A DNA stretch of 64,000 nt from Azolla caroliniana (Eukaryota; Polypodiophyta), in contig JBHGNT010000001.1 of the NCBI GenBank assembly GCA_043228905.1, positions 34,782,001-34,846,000 of the forward strand. Direction: 5' to 3'. The position numbers were made by a program, and so were the translations under genes. The notes under the pieces are model-generated. The model did not search any database. It was given only the letters and a program-made list of their open reading frames with translations, and was not told where the DNA came from. This document shows, piece after piece, positions 52,906-64,000 of the stretch. Within the stretch, counting starts at the first letter, position 1; the number at the start of each line of letters is the position of its first letter.

Positions 52906-55900
52906 ATGAATCCAGTTCCAAAATTTATAGATGCCTTGAAAACATGTATCAAGAACAAGGACCCATCCTCTGCTAAGGATATACATGCTCTTCTGTTCAA
53001 GTATGGATTAGAAAACAATGAAGACATTGGAAACCACCTTGTGCCCATGCTGATTGAATGTGGAAGCATATTTGATGCCCGAGAAGTCTTTGACAGGATA
53101 TTTCGTCGAAATGTACACTCTTGGACTTATTTGATTGCAGGGTACATCCGACATGGGGAACCTAGTCATGCTCTTGATTTATACTCAAAAATGTGTGCTG
53201 ATTATGTACAACCCAACAATCATACCTTCACGGCTCTTTTAAAAGGGTGTTCTTCTTTGAAAGACATGCAACATGGTGAAGCAATACATCTTGAGGTTGT
53301 GAAGAAGGGGTTTGAACAAGATCTTTTCGTTAGCGGAGCTTTGGTTGATATTTATGTGAAACGAGGTTGGTTTCCTGAAGCTTGTGTAGTATTTGAGAAG
53401 CTTATGGTTAGGGATATTGTATTGTGGAATGCAATGATAATGGGATATGCTGAATATGGAGAGGATCATTGTGCTCTTGAATGTTTCAAAGCCATGCATC
53501 TTCATGGTACTTCCCCGAATGCAGCTACATTTTCTTGCATCTTGAAAACGTTTGGCAGTTTAGGAGACATTGAGAAAGCTCAAAAGCTTTATGAGGAGGT
53601 AGTGATGAAGGGGCTGGAAAAAGACCTTTTTATCGTCAGTAGTTTGATCGAGATGTACATTAGATGTGGCAATCTTTTTGATGCACATAGTGTCCTTGAA
53701 AGATTTTCTTGCCGGAATGTTGTTTTATGGAATCAATTAATCACTGGATATGGAGAATATAGGATTTATAACGAAGTGGTAAAATGTGTTGAACTGATGC
53801 AGCAGGAAGGTATAAGGCAAGATACTGTCACTATGGTTTGGCTCTTGAAAACAAGTATAAATATGCAGATCATACAAATGGGTCTGGAAACACACATACA
53901 GATAATAAAACAAGGAGTAGAAGCTGATGTTTATCTTGGAAGCACAATAGTTGATATGTATGTGAAATTCGGGTTGATTTCAGAAGCTAAGGAAGTTTTC
54001 CTGATGTTACCATTTAGAAATGTCGTGGCTTGGAATGTACTTATTACTGGGTATGCAGAACATGGGCCTTTTGAAGAGGCGTTCCTCTGCTTACAACAAA
54101 TGGAGGATGAAAGTGTGTCACCAACGTCACTTACATTCGTAGGTATCTTGAAAGCTTGTGTAAATTTTCGATCTAAAGATAAGGGACATATCATACACAT
54201 GAAGATACTATGCAAGGGCCTAGAAGGAGATCATTCTGTGTGCAACGCGTTAATTGATATGTATGGTGACTATGGCATGCTTTTAGAGGCTAGAGAGGTC
54301 TTTGATAACATGTTAAAACACTGTGTCGTGTCTTGGAATACACTGATTTCAGGTTACATTGAGCATAGACATAGCGATGAAGCATTACAATGTTTTGAAC
54401 AAATGAAAAGTGAGGGCATCTCACAAGATGTGGTCACCTTTTCACATACCCTAAAGGCATGCAATGACAAGGAAGCAGTTTTCAAAGGGCAAGAGATGCA
54501 CATTGATATTATTAAAAAAGGGTTTGAGGATGACCAAGTTGTAGGCAGCATACTGGTAGATATGTACATGAAGTGTTGTCACTCAAATGCGGAGTCTCAG
54601 GATGTGTTTGACAAAATGCTGTGTCAAACTGTGCTTTCATGGAATTCGCTTATTGCGGGATACAGTGGTCATGGTTTCGAGGTGAAAGCATTGGAAGGGC
54701 TTCAGCATATGCAATCACAAGGTCTTTCTCCGACTACTGTCACTTACACATATGTTATAGATGGATGCTGCAGCATGAAATATGTGTACAATGGAATGGA
54801 AATACACATGGAAATCGTTAGGAAGGGATATGAAAGAGATCCTTTGGTAAATAATGCTTTAATTGGCATGTATGTGAAATGTGGCATGCTCAACGAAGCT
54901 CAAAATTGCGTTGGCACTGATGAAGATGTTCTATCATGGAGTACTTTAATCGCAGCCCATGCGGATCTTGGGTGCTGGGAAGAAGTATTAGGTATTTCAA
55001 AGAGGATGCAAGCAAAGGGTTCATATCGAGATGCTATTACTCATGCTAGTATACTGAAAGCATGTGGTGCTATGAAGTTTCTGGAGAAGGGGCAACATGT
55101 GCATATGACTGTTGTACATCAGGGATTAGATCGAGACCCAACAGTTTGTGGTGCTTTGGTTGGCTTTTACATGAAATGTGGCTCTCTTGAAGAAGCCAAG
55201 CTGGTATTTGAGAGCCTCCATCCTCGGAATATTGTATGTTATAATTGTCTACTTGCTGGTTATACTGAACATGGATTTGGGCTGGAGGCTCTGAGCTGCT
55301 TTGAGAGGATGCAAGACCAGGGAATTTCACCCAACTCTGTAACATATCTTTTTGTGTTGAAGGCATGTGGAAGCAAGCTGGGAGCTGTAGAGAAAGCATG
55401 GGAAAATCATAAGGCTACTGTACTCCGAGGATTTGAACTAGACTGTCACGTTGGTAGCACATTGGTTGATATGTACATGAAATATGGCTTCTTCAAAGAG
55501 GCACATCATGTCTTTAACAACCTTCCAATGCGAAATAATGTGGCATGGAATGCCATGATAAAGGGCTATGGCCTACATCACGAGGGTAAAGTGGCCATAC
55601 AACTATTCGAGGCGATGTGTGCTCAGGGTATGAAGCCAGATGCTATAACATTCACGTGCCTTTTGACCACCTGCAGTCGTGTAAGCATGATCTCCATGGG
55701 TCAGGAGATGTTTAAGATAATGAAAGATGAATATGGCATTGCTCCGACAGAGGACCATGTCTTTTGCATAGTAGATCTTCTTGCTAGATCAGGTGCGCTG
55801 CAAGAGGCTGGGAAGTACCTTGATAGCACGCATTGTTTTCCCTCTGAAGATTTGTGGACAACATTACTCAGTGCGTGCGGTACTTATGCTGGGGTCCAAA

Positions 55901-55908
55901 TGCTTTGA
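52906..55908 (+). CDS. Intronless PLS-type pentatricopeptide repeat protein, 1000 residues
   Basis: This PPR protein presumably binds organellar RNA sequence-specifically in editing, processing or stability; the target is unknown. The single exon runs from ATG (an in-frame TGA lies two codons upstream) to TGA. About nine PLS triplets of about 100 residues are visible through P/S-type landmarks: WTYLIAGYIRHGEPSHALDL, WNAMIMGYAEYGEDHCALEC, WNVLITGYAEHGPFEEAFLC, WNTLISGYIEHRHSDEALQC, WNSLIAGYSGHGFEVKALEG, YNCLLAGYTEHGFGLEALSC and WNAMIKGYGLHHEGKVAIQL, alternating with VDMY(V/M)K.G segments. It ends FCIVDLLARSGALQEAGKYL and LWTTLLSACGTYAGVQML, where E1 would begin in editing factors, so no E or DYW domain is present. 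Reading on in the other two frames does not restore E1. A clear transit peptide is not evident, so an upstream exon or lost N-terminus is possible. The triplets are very alike, suggesting expansion by duplication. Confidence 0.9.
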   Translation: MNPVPKFIDALKTCIKNKDPSSAKDIHALLFKYGLENNEDIGNHLVPMLIECGSIFDAREVFDRIFRRNVHSWTYLIAGYIRHGEPSHALDLYSKMCADYVQPNNHTFTALLKGCSSLKDMQHGEAIHLEVVKKGFEQDLFVSGALVDIYVKRGWFPEACVVFEKLMVRDIVLWNAMIMGYAEYGEDHCALECFKAMHLHGTSPNAATFSCILKTFGSLGDIEKAQKLYEEVVMKGLEKDLFIVSSLIEMYIRCGNLFDAHSVLERFSCRNVVLWNQLITGYGEYRIYNEVVKCVELMQQEGIRQDTVTMVWLLKTSINMQIIQMGLETHIQIIKQGVEADVYLGSTIVDMYVKFGLISEAKEVFLMLPFRNVVAWNVLITGYAEHGPFEEAFLCLQQMEDESVSPTSLTFVGILKACVNFRSKDKGHIIHMKILCKGLEGDHSVCNALIDMYGDYGMLLEAREVFDNMLKHCVVSWNTLISGYIEHRHSDEALQCFEQMKSEGISQDVVTFSHTLKACNDKEAVFKGQEMHIDIIKKGFEDDQVVGSILVDMYMKCCHSNAESQDVFDKMLCQTVLSWNSLIAGYSGHGFEVKALEGLQHMQSQGLSPTTVTYTYVIDGCCSMKYVYNGMEIHMEIVRKGYERDPLVNNALIGMYVKCGMLNEAQNCVGTDEDVLSWSTLIAAHADLGCWEEVLGISKRMQAKGSYRDAITHASILKACGAMKFLEKGQHVHMTVVHQGLDRDPTVCGALVGFYMKCGSLEEAKLVFESLHPRNIVCYNCLLAGYTEHGFGLEALSCFERMQDQGISPNSVTYLFVLKACGSKLGAVEKAWENHKATVLRGFELDCHVGSTLVDMYMKYGFFKEAHHVFNNLPMRNNVAWNAMIKGYGLHHEGKVAIQLFEAMCAQGMKPDAITFTCLLTTCSRVSMISMGQEMFKIMKDEYGIAPTEDHVFCIVDLLARSGALQEAGKYLDSTHCFPSEDLWTTLLSACGTYAGVQML

Positions 55909-57085
55909 CAATCTTGTATAACTCAATTAAAATCTACTGTCAATGTAAATAATGAAATGAATGCGTGAATGAGCATGAGCAATGATAGATGAAGTGTTAT
56001 GGTTGATTTTCACAAGATAGGTCAATGCTGAGATGGGGGGTACTGCAGAGGTACTCAGAAAAGACTAACTGGGAAGCCATCACACTTTGACAGAAGGCAG
56101 TAACATAAGAACAAAAGTGGTTGATTATTCTACATATATGGAATTCAACCATTCGGATCTTGTAAGTCCAACCAAAGATTCCTATTTATATACAACCAAG
56201 TAACCAAAAAGTTTATATATACCACCATTCATATCTTGTGAGCATCAAGCTAATTACTATGACCCTTGTCCTATCATTATTAACACAACCCATTATTTCA
56301 GGTGATGACCAGTTTAAAATTGAGCACTGCTAGAAAACAAAATAGAATGATGAATGGTCATCCCAAATTTGGAGATGCTTGGAATTTGCGTTTACACAAT
56401 TTAAATCCGTTTATTGTAAAATGCCACCATTAAACTTGTTGAGTGGTCATCTCAAATTTGGAGATGCTTGGACTCTGCTTTTACACAATTTAAATCCGTT
56501 TATTGTGTAATCGATGCACCACTAATCTTGACACGCATCTTAAATCTCACATCTTGTGTAATGAGTGGTCATCTCATATTTGGAAATCTCTCGAATCTGC
56601 TTTACACATCTTAAATCTGATAGGAGTGTATTGTCACCCTTAATCTTGACAATTGGTCATCACCAAATTGGAAACACCTTGGAGTATTGATGATATTCGT
56701 TCAGCTCAAGAAGAACCAGACAGCTATATATATTTGAACTACGTTCTTCAAAAATAAATACAAATAAATATTGATAATCCCGTTTCAAAAATACCTTTTG
56801 ATTTTTCAACTCATTAAGAATAACTTTTTCAGAAGTTGTAAACTGAAATGATCAATTTTCGAATCCCACTAGGAGTAACAACTATATATATACACATATA
56901 TATGCTCGGCCAACTCATATTGGCTGCCAAATAAACTCATATCCTCTTTTTACTAAAATGAAGGAAGCATCAAAATAGAAACATTTTGCTCATAAAAAGA
57001 GCCACTTTTCTAAAAACTTGCACTGCATGGCATCACTCACATTTGACTGGAAACCAATCGCTAATAAAGGTTTCATTACTTTTAT
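55909..57085. other. Intergenic region between convergent genes
   Basis: The PPR gene (+) and the MAP65 gene (-) converge here. It contains their 3' UTRs and a diverged tandem repeat at 56.34-56.68 kb. No gene seen. Confidence 0.55.
56345..56685. repeat. Four-copy diverged tandem repeat
   Basis: The copies carry AGTGGTCATCTCAAATTTGG, then AGATGCTTGGA.TCTGCTTTTACACAATTTAAATC, at about 56353, 56442, 56561 and 56646, with decay increasing along the array. The first two copies are nearly identical over 80 bases. Confidence 0.85.
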
Positions 57086-60000
57086 CTATCTGCATACTGG
57101 ACTCACATATGACTGATGCTGGTGGAACATGAAAGCCAATCGCTTCTCTTCAAAAGAATATTCTTGGGGTCTATGCACTACTTGTGGATTTGTTGGAAAC
57201 GTTAAACATGGTTCCACATTTGGCACAGATAATAAAAATGGCTCCACATTTAATTGCTGTGTATGAGCTCCCTGAGGACTTGCTGCTAAATTTGGTGGGG
57301 TAGCGTTTTCTCCATCAAGGACAGCTATTGTCTTCGTCAATGATCCATTCAACAAAGAAGCACTTGATAATGGGCTTTTTATATTGTTTGTAGCTTTTAC
57401 TACAGCAGAAGTAGCTTGACTCTCCTCTGTATTTGTATTTGTATTCACTCTGTGTTGTGGTGCAGTAACCGGTGAAAATGGCACTCGAGTCGGAGAATCT
57501 GTGACTTGTCCAGGTTGAAATTTATTGCCTGCATTTATTACATGCACACGCACAAAGGACATGAGTTTAAACAAAGAAGTATCAAGACAGAAACTTACAT
57601 GTAACTTTTTACTTACCATGAGGCGATAAATTATCATCATCGTGTAGAAGTACTCTGCTCACTGAGCTTGGTGTTTGAGTAACTCTCCTGTTCGAAGTTA
57701 GTGCTTCTTCTCTGCCCTGATGTGGAATGTTATCTTCATCAGGTAAAAGCACTCTATTGACTTGGGCTGGTGTTTGAGTTACTCTTCTGGGCGTTAGCCC
57801 ATCTCGTGCATGGATCATATCACCATGTGTAATAACAGGTCTAGGAGTTGCTCCATTCATCCTTCCAATAGCAGGAGGTTCATGCAACATGGCTCCACCA
57901 ATCGACATTCTACGGCTTGCTGGTGTGCTATTTCCGTTCATTCTAGAGGGAGTAGCTCCTTTTCTCAAAGGTGTTTTACCATTTGGGCTTTGCCTTGTTC
58001 CAAAAAGAGTCTCTTGCTCATTCACTAACTGCTCATGGAGTCTTTTTTGATCCTGTTGTGTAACGACAATAATTAGTTTTCTACAAATAAGACCTGCTTC
58101 ACCTCAATCTAATAAAAAAATAAACCAGCTTTTGTACTAACTAAAACCTTGGAAATCTATAAATCAGCAAAGATTGCTCAGATAGTTTGAGTTTGCCATT
58201 GAAAATATTTTCAGTCCCTTGTGATGATTTTTTAGTCCAAAAAACAAAATCTATCCTAGTCCATAAGAAAAACCAAAAACACATTTCTCATACCCGTTGT
58301 CTGCGGCGTTCCTCCTCCTTCCCTATCCTCAATATATTGTACTCTTCAATGGTTGAGAGGAGTCTTACCTGATAAACAAAAGGTATATACAAATAAAAAT
58401 ACATCATAGATTACCACTTTCGACTGTTCTCTCAACTGTCAGTAAGTAGCATACCCCATCATATAAAAATGGCTTTCCCCTCTCTTCCTCCCATGCTTTA
58501 GTCTTCATAATAAGGGCTTCTACCATTGCTGTTTGTGAGGAAGACATGGCTCATCATTTAGAATATGATTTATGTTTCAAAGTGAATACACACATAGATC
58601 AGCTTACCTGGGATTTTGTTGACAGCTGCGCGGGCACGCTCAGCTCTCTTTAAATTCAAATGTGCACCTCTTGTTGCACTATACCGATTTTCGTCCTATC
58701 CATCATGAATTACAATCCGTTGATTACTTAACAACATTCTTACCTTGAGAAACTCTTGAAATGTTGGGTTTCATTACCCCCACCCTATATCTTTTTCTAC
58801 TAACCTTATTATAGTCCTCCAGCCAACTCTCTTCTTCACAAGCTCCCATCCATTTTTCAACCTTTTCCATTATTTCTCTTCTGCTAAAAGCTTCTTCCTT
58901 GATGCAACCTATTTTCTCTTCAATGGTTGCAAGGAGTTCTTCTGGATCTACCAAGCCTAACAAACATAATCAACATGTTACTATCCAAAGTAGAGAGAAG
59001 TATCACAGTGGACTAGCCAAAATAAGTCATCCTCACCAGATTCCATAGATTCAATGGAATTGTCTAATGCAATATAACTATCTGGAATAATATGAGCCTT
59101 TCTACATAGCTCTTCCATGTCATTTCGCTTCTTGAGAACAAGTTCCTTCATCTTGCTGGCTTTCAAATTCTCCAAACGTTCAACCTCCAACGCAGCCTAC
59201 ACTTAAATACAACACGCTAAGCAACCAATGAATTGAGCTCATATTATTCAGGAGTAGTCTTTGCCTTTCTGAATACTTAAAAAATGCTAACGAGTTGGGG
59301 GGAGAGCTCTGAGAGAGACAGCAAAATTTGTTCATCCAGAGTGGTTCTCTCTTTTCCAAACAATAGAAATATGTTGTCGCCACTATATCAGCTTGATTTG
59401 AGCATATTTCTTATCAAACGTGTATTAAAGAATGGGATTACCTGCTCAATAACAGCCTCAGAAAGCACACCTGCCGCAACAATTTCGTCCTCTTCAGCTG
59501 CAATGTTACACGTTACATGACGGAACTCATGTTGTTCTTCTAGAGGTGTATCCATTAAGTTCCAAAGCTCAAGTAATGAGGCTGCTATGTCTTGGATCTG
59601 TTAAGTATTGGTTTAAAGGAAGGTCAACACAAATACAACGATAATAAGGTTCTCAAGAAACCCCATTAATTAGGCAACTTGCTTGCAGTTACTCAATAAT
59701 TAAAATATAACCTGTTGCATTTTTCTCCTCTTCTCCTCTCTAAGTGTTTCTATGGTACTTTCTAGCCTTTTGATGGTTTCATTACTGATGCTTTTGTCCT
59801 GGCGATTATTAGTAGATTCATCGAATGTTGAATTCACTGCCCTTACAGTTGAGAAAAAATCGCAACCCAGAACCATACAGAGGTCATGGATAGAATCCAG
59901 ATTTTTTTCAACCTTCAAGAGTCGATCTTCCTGTCATATATAGAATACATATAGCATTTCAATACATAAGAAAATCATGTCTTTTTGTCCTTTAATTTTT

Positions 60001-61593
60001 TTGAAACTTACATAAACATAACTTAATGCTCATATCTAAATATTCGCCAAACCTTTTCTTTGTGTAGAATCTGAAGTTGTGTTTGTAGCTCCTCAAGTTT
60101 TCTTTGTGTAAGATCCTTTTCATGAATTGGAATTTCCATCAGGGGAGCTGATGGGCATATTTCACGCTGGATGCTTTGAATCTGGGATCTGATTTCTTGT
60201 AGCACCCTCAACCGCTCATCCTTCTTTTTTGACATCTCATCCAAGATGGGTTTCAATTGTGCAAGTTGTTCTTTAAGAGGACAACCTCTGTTCTCTAGCT
60301 GTAAAACCATCAAACTTGGTGAGGAATACACAAAACTGAAGAGAAGCAAGAAGATGTCAATTTTGAAGTTTCAGAATGACATGATTCACTTACTGAATCC
60401 AGAATAACTCAATTCATTAAATAAGTGCTGTGAAACAAATTTAATAAGTACTGAAGAGAATCATTTACCCATTTTTCACAAATCCATAATTGCATTTGAC
60501 ATTTTAAAAGCTTTTGTTGTTTAGAGCCCCTCAAATTGTTGAGGATTTCAAAAACCTCAATACAAGTTAGGAACTGATGATTACCACAATCATTAACATA
60601 TTTGAAGCAAGTTGTTTGATACCTCAATTTTGGTGCACAAAAATCTCCCAAGTAGCAAGATGTCTAAGATTTCAGAACAATATGAAGCATCTCATAAAAT
60701 TCAATGGAAGCACTTGGTATATGATATCAAAATACCATAAACATATTCCAAAATAATTACTCGTTTAATATTAACTTAAATTGTTTCATATTACCAAACA
60801 TACTAGTTTAAGACTGACGAGAATCAAGGGATTAGTACAAACTACTAACGTAACATGATTTATTTACTGAACACTGATAAAAAAACCTTGAACACTATCA
60901 TATGAAAAAATACACAAAAGTTACAAAATTTGTTGACAGTTTGATACCTGGGATACTGGAGGGAGATCTCCAAGGGCCGAAGCAAAAGACACAATCTGAG
61001 AATGGATATCAGCAAGCAATTGATGTAAGGTTGTTCGCAACCGATTAGCTTCATCAACCTTGCGATGATATACTTGCAAACATTCTTGCTCTATGTCTAA
61101 GAGCATCTGGTCCCTATCTTCATTACTCTCTCCTACTTCATCCCAAATTAACTACACGCGAGACATTATATTATGTAAGAGTTAACAAGAAACAGTATAA
61201 TGTAAGACTTAGAAATACATTCTATTATGTAAGATTTAACAAAACAAAAATCACAAGCTGATGACAGTCTTGCTCCATCTCTGAGATGGTACCAGATCTC
61301 TCTCTTCACAAACCGTACTACAAAGAAAACCATATATTATATAATCTTTAAACATAGACGAGTTTAGAAGATTTAAGCATTCTTTAAATGGATTTAAAAA
61401 AAAGCCTCGCCAAAAGTTAAAGAGGTTTTTTAACTGATAGGATTGACATGAAATTGCATATATAACTAAGGAGAATTGATCACATTTCAGGGTTTAATGC
61501 AACGAGAGAGAAGCAAACCTGTAATTCATTTAGCAACATCCCACAAGTATTCTCAATGTTCGAGAGTTGTTGCCTTCCGCGAGGCGTAGCCAT
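57086..61593 (-). CDS. MAP65/PRC1/Ase1 microtubule-bundling protein
   Basis: The product is a 775-residue 65-kDa microtubule-associated protein family member, which crosslinks antiparallel microtubules in spindle, phragmoplast and cortical arrays. Twelve coding exons: 61593-61519, 61151-60948, 60298-60053, 59930-59712, 59597-59442, 59196-59037, 58956-58805, 58695-58608, 58528-58455, 58368-58294, 58052-57617, 57528-57086; phases close exactly. Order: [40 protein letters not shown], a long coiled-coil dimerisation rod with [20 protein letters not shown], then the conserved microtubule-binding core [31 protein letters not shown] and [20 protein letters not shown] (residues about 373-433). The tail (about 484-775) is basic and rich in Ser/Thr-Pro sites ([40 protein letters not shown]), typical of CDK/MAPK control of bundling. 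Within it RRVTQTP..V.RVLL.D.DN is present twice. The isoform cannot be fixed; the tail is longer than in MAP65-1. Confidence 0.93.
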
Positions 61594-62094
61594 TCTGAGG
61601 TGTGCGTGTAATAATTTCTCTGCAATAGAAAATTTATGTCAAATCTAAACAATCAGCTATTATCGTTCGCTGGAAAATAAAACCTTCATGTATTTTCCTT
61701 GACCGAAGAAACACATTTGACTTTTTTGGTTTGACAAAAACAAATTCCTGGATTTTTCGGTGTCAAAAATGAGTTCTTGTATTGAATGAAAACTCTCAAA
61801 ATCAAAGTGTAGAGGTTCCTACTTTAGGAAGAATATGCATTTCTGGAGTTGCTTTATTTCCGCAAATTTTAAGGCGAATATGAACAAAAAGTCGTCATTG
61901 TTAGGATTCAGATTTTCTTGGAGAAAAAATATTAGTGTTTGGAGAGGAGGATGAAATTCGAGGTTTCTTGAAAACAGGTTTCTTGATTGTTCTTTGAAGC
62001 TTTCTTAAAGAATGAATGTTACTTTTCTTTTCCAGAAGAACAAGGGAAATGAAAGGATGCAAAATAAGGGATTATGGCAGGAGAAGTTCCTGCC

Positions 62095-62130
<36 letters not shown>

Positions 62131-62196
62131 ATACCTTGCAAGAAGAATAAAAGAAGCTTCGGATCTGAGAGAGGAAGAGCGATGTGAAAATGATCT

Positions 62197-62233
<37 letters not shown>

Positions 62234-62272
62234 ATGGAGAAGGAGAAACAGAAATAGAAAAAAGATCGACTG

Positions 62273-62305
<33 letters not shown>

Positions 62306-62360
62306 AGAGGGAGGGAGATAGAGAGGTAAAGTAGCCGTTTTTTGAGTTGTGGGGTAAGAG
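61594..62360 (-). other. Likely 5' UTR exon, leader intron and promoter of the MAP65 gene
   Basis: On the minus strand an acceptor (TCTATTGCAG, exon resuming at 61619) lies 26 bases before the start codon. A strong donor (TTGCAAG|GTATGC at 62135/62134) implies an untranslated exon upstream of about 62135 and a 515-base leader intron. That intron begins directly with a CT microsatellite on the minus strand (GA at 62099-62129). More GA (62202-62230) and GAA (62277-62306) tracts lie in the presumed leader. Confidence 0.5.
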
Positions 62361-64000
62361 TAGCAGCAGCATGTAGCCGTTTTGCTTTCTGCTTTCTGCT
62401 TTTTGCTTTTCCGCCCTGCTGTTTCTTTCTTAGCTTATGTAGTTCTTTTTCTTTTTTGTTGTCTTGGACTCTTGCCTCTTGGGTTGTATGAGAACTTGGG
62501 AGGTTCTTTTGTCCTTCTCGTCCGGTGGAGAGAGGCATATATGCTCGAACCACCTTCTTGTAATTATCCTTTTACTTGTGGCCAAACTGCTAAAGCTCGT
62601 GTGGCCCTCCATATGTATGTATGTATGTCCTATGTCTTACACTTCTCGATCCCATCAAGAGTCCATATTGCTTGGTTTGTAGGCCAGAAGAGATGTCCCA
62701 CTGCTTGTTTATGGTTTTTGCATCCTTGCTACGTTTCCTTTTGGACTTCGCACACAACAACTCGTTGCAGGTCTCGGCGCTGCTGTGAAAAGAAAAAGGG
62801 CGCATCAGACCCCCATTGTTAGCGATTGTATTGTTGTTACACTCGGATGGGATCTGGGTTGTTCCCCCTCTCATTCATCACGCCCTTTTGGTTCTATCAT
62901 TTTACACTCTTTTGTCATGTCACTTCTTTATTTCTCAATGTTTTCACTTGTTTCCTATGACCTCTTATGTGACGATTCAATGAAAGACTTACAATTGCTC
63001 AAAATGCCACAACAAAATCTCTGTCAATCATCATCTGAAACTCTACAAATGAGTGTGTTTCAAGATTAAAATGTTGTGTTTATGCCCTTTCCATATTTTG
63101 CAAGTTTATTGATAGAATTATTCCCTCAGGTTTTAAGAGACTTAACTCATTTCTGGTTGGAATTTTAATAGTTTTTAAGTATTTTGATTTTTTTTTCCCA
63201 AAAGAAACTCTACTTCGCATTAGTTAGCAAACAAAATACATCATTGACCAACAAATTTCAACAACCCTCACATTGGCCTTCTCACCAAAGTAGTCATAGT
63301 CCCCACCTCATTTTCAACAAAAATATCCCAACTCCTAATTATAGTTGGTTTGGATTCTTTGCTTTTATAATCAAAACTTATATGAGGAAAAACTTGGTGG
63401 TAATAGTTTTTAAGTATTATTAAAACTAATTAAACTTCGAAAAAACTTATAGTCATCCCATTATGGTTGGTTTCAATTCTTTGCTTTTATAATTGAAACT
63501 TAAATGAGGAAAAACTTAGGGGTATTTTCATAGATCATATGATCTTCTAAGGGTTCTAATCTAGACTTGTTTGAGCAACTCAGAGATGACAACCTTGGCA
63601 CGAGTGGCAATCTAACATTTTCATATGGTGCAAGCAAAAATATATACGAGATCTACATTATTATTCTTTAGACCCAGTTCAAAGTAATACTTTTTTGTAA
63701 CGAAAACCCCACAAAAGAATACAAATAAACATCCAAATAATGTACAAATAGTATACCATGATGCTTATTTTTTTAATTATATCACACTACAATTGTTGGC
63801 CACGACATATATCGAAGACCTCTCTTTCTTTCCTTCTATTGATAAAAAAATGTGATCAATGATGGGGGTTAACTGCGGACAAATTTTTTTTTGTGTTGAT
63901 ATGGCACTGATATCCTATCAAGAGGGTAATGTACAAAATCTCTCATTATGCATCATTGCAACAAATTGGCCCTTCCTTATCTTTAAGTTTTCCCCATAAA
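62361..64000. other. Intergenic region, no gene seen
   Basis: The first part is the upstream flank of the MAP65 gene. Frames in 62.38-63.07 kb are not recognised and have no splice-consistent structure. Further on the DNA is AT-rich with one tandem duplication. Confidence 0.5.
63333..63528. repeat. Two-copy direct repeat
   Basis: ATTATAGTTGGTTTGGATTC then TTTGCTTTTATAATCAAAAC and TATATGAGGAAAAACTTGG at 63337-63403 recur with few changes at 63459-63524. The copies are about 70 bases long, 122 bases apart. Confidence 0.85.

Noticed and set aside
55890-56000. Frameshifted E1/E2/DYW domain after the PPR stop codon
   Set aside because: The other two frames downstream give no E-motif or DYW-like sequence, so the short C-terminus is taken as genuine.

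Overview
The window is nuclear DNA of a land plant, most likely a fern. Every gene recognised is a plant nuclear gene with spliceosomal introns (GT..AG). The DNA between genes is AT-rich and full of microsatellites and decayed repeats. A lineage-diagnostic plant set is present: a Pol IV/V second subunit, a VND/NST-type NAC factor, a STRUBBELIG-family receptor, MAP65, and an intronless 1000-residue PLS-type PPR protein. The fern assignment rests mainly on the style of the PPR protein and on intron and repeat content, so it is an inference.

Layout: (1) 0.3-1.0 kb, a decayed LINE fragment on the minus strand. (2) 2.3-2.7 kb, the last exon of a THA8-like PPR gene whose 5' part lies outside the window. 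(3) 2.7-9.5 kb, intergenic DNA with microsatellites and a diverged tandem array. (4) 9.8-11.8 kb (+), a three-exon NAC transcription factor of the VND/NST/SMB clade. (5) 14.3-17.9 kb (-), a two-exon CCDC124/Lso2-type ribosome-associated protein. (6) 19.7-22.5 kb (-), a four-exon NEDD8-specific protease (DEN1/SENP8) with a MITE-like element in one intron and a degenerate tandem array in another. (7) 22.7-28.7 kb, a repeat-rich gene desert with a 3 x 135-bp minisatellite, another MITE-like element and two tRNA-like (SINE-head) sequences facing each other. (8) 28.7-34.3 kb (+), a 16-exon STRUBBELIG-receptor-family LRR pseudokinase. (9) 37.8-45.6 kb (-), a six-coding-exon NRPD2/NRPE2 gene with a likely 5'-UTR intron. 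(10) 47.1-50.7 kb (+), a seven-exon ribosomal protein eS6 gene with a telo-box/TATA promoter. (11) 52.1-55.9 kb (+), an intact PPR gene preceded by decayed copies of its own N-terminal segment. (12) 57.1-62.3 kb (-), a twelve-coding-exon MAP65/PRC1 microtubule bundler with a likely 5'-UTR intron.

The genes form no operon or functional cluster. They are ordinary, separately transcribed plant genes covering transcription, silencing, translation, signalling, cytoskeleton and organelle RNA. I rebuilt all multi-exon models by hand from splice sites, reading-frame phase and remembered family conservation. The phases close exactly in every complete model. No clearly novel biological system was found. 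The less ordinary signals are the repeat structures: the MITE family, the palindrome-bearing minisatellite, the fossil PPR array, the mixed-orientation intron array, and the internal duplication in the MAP65 tail.
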